Below the pieces are notes generated by a model. That model ran no database searches, was not told the origin of the DNA, and worked only from the letters and a program-made list of their open reading frames with translations. Position numbers and translations under genes: made by a program. 30,289 bases of DNA. It comes from a virus. Below, piece by piece: positions 30,202 through 30,289 of the stretch. The stretch spans positions 1-30,289 of IMG/VR virus record IMGVR_UViG_3300020378_000024; one strand, 5' to 3'. Numbering within the stretch: position 1 is the first letter of the stretch; each line of letters begins with the position of its first letter.

Positions 30202-30289
30202 TTTTTAGTTCCTCTACTTGTTTACTTAAATCTTTTACTGCTTCTATAAGTAGCCCAACGGTATTGGCATATTTCATAGTTTTTACTGT
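30182..30289 (-). CDS. C-terminus of a tail fibre / S74 chaperone-like protein (partial)
   Basis: The frame enters at the right edge and ends at TAG 30182: 35 residues are visible. The sequence MKYANTVGLLIEAVKDLSKQVEELK is the amphipathic helix pattern seen at the end of Peptidase_S74 intramolecular chaperone domains of tail fibres (xxLLIeAIKEL..qieeL). The main part of the gene is outside the window. Overlaps the next gene by 20 nt. Confidence 0.6.
   Translation of the reverse strand, partial: TVKTMKYANTVGLLIEAVKDLSKQVEELKNAPTSN

Noticed and set aside
1-30289. The frames at both window ends could be joined as a circular molecule.
   Set aside because: They are in the same phase, but this has a one-in-three chance, and joining would fuse a terminase N-terminus to a tail-fibre C-terminus. 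Capsid, portal and large terminase genes are also missing, so the window is a fragment.

Overview
The window reads as part of the genome of a tailed double-stranded DNA phage. It is AT-rich, with tightly packed genes and many ATGA or TAATG start/stop overlaps. Both ends cut genes: a small terminase subunit is open to the left edge, and the C-terminus of a tail fibre/chaperone-like protein enters from the right edge. Large terminase, portal, major capsid protein and integrase are not seen, so this is not a complete genome. The low GC content, the GTA-type three-TM holin and a DUF1289 protein point to a marine, probably alphaproteobacterial host; this is inference. Virion proteins of the kind seen beside the holin, and no tail-tube or tape-measure gene in view, suggest a podovirus-like particle, but only weakly.

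Layout. (1) 1-15761, all on the minus strand, is the replication, nucleotide and early block, read from right to left: AlkB-like dioxygenase; a coiled-coil protein plus an SSB-like protein; a TOTE-type archaeo-eukaryotic primase plus an SF1 helicase; then an unbroken run of thirteen overlapping or touching genes (10606 to 3075). That run starts with four putative DNA base modification genes: a conserved 155-aa protein, a 5-hmdU-kinase-helical/aGPT-PPlase-like protein, a GT-A glycosyltransferase and a thymidylate synthase/dUMP hydroxymethylase-like enzyme. It continues with a Cas4-like Fe-S nuclease, an Nmad1-like protein, DNA polymerase A, a cytidylyltransferase, an HTH protein, a DUF1289 protein, a small hypothetical and a PD-(D/E)XK nuclease. 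After it come DUF932 plus a small protein, and finally three hypotheticals leading into terS. (2) 15762-16074 is a divergent AT-rich control region with four CCTATTAG repeats. (3) 16075-17517 is the only sizeable plus-strand gene, a SNF2-like ATPase. (4) 17514-30289, again minus, is the virion and lysis block: tail fibre end, a structural protein, two small membrane proteins, M15 endolysin, a 636-aa virion protein, HNH nuclease, holin, and four large Gly/Ala- or Gln-rich proteins that look like internal/ejection proteins.

How it may work. The TS-like enzyme would make a modified dUMP (5-hydroxymethyl-dUMP if it is a hydroxymethylase), PolA would incorporate it, and the aGPT/HMUDK-like and glycosyltransferase proteins would decorate it after replication. 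No P-loop 5-hmdU kinase is visible here, which makes the chemistry uncertain and possibly new. Replication would use AEP primase, UvrD-like helicase, a PolA with Leu at the 762-equivalent position, and an SSB-like protein with an acidic-Phe tail. A near-identical 19-bp element (TATCCYTWACTTTTAACTT on the minus strand) occurs in three of the intergenic gaps that split the left block, and may be the phage's own promoter or operator.
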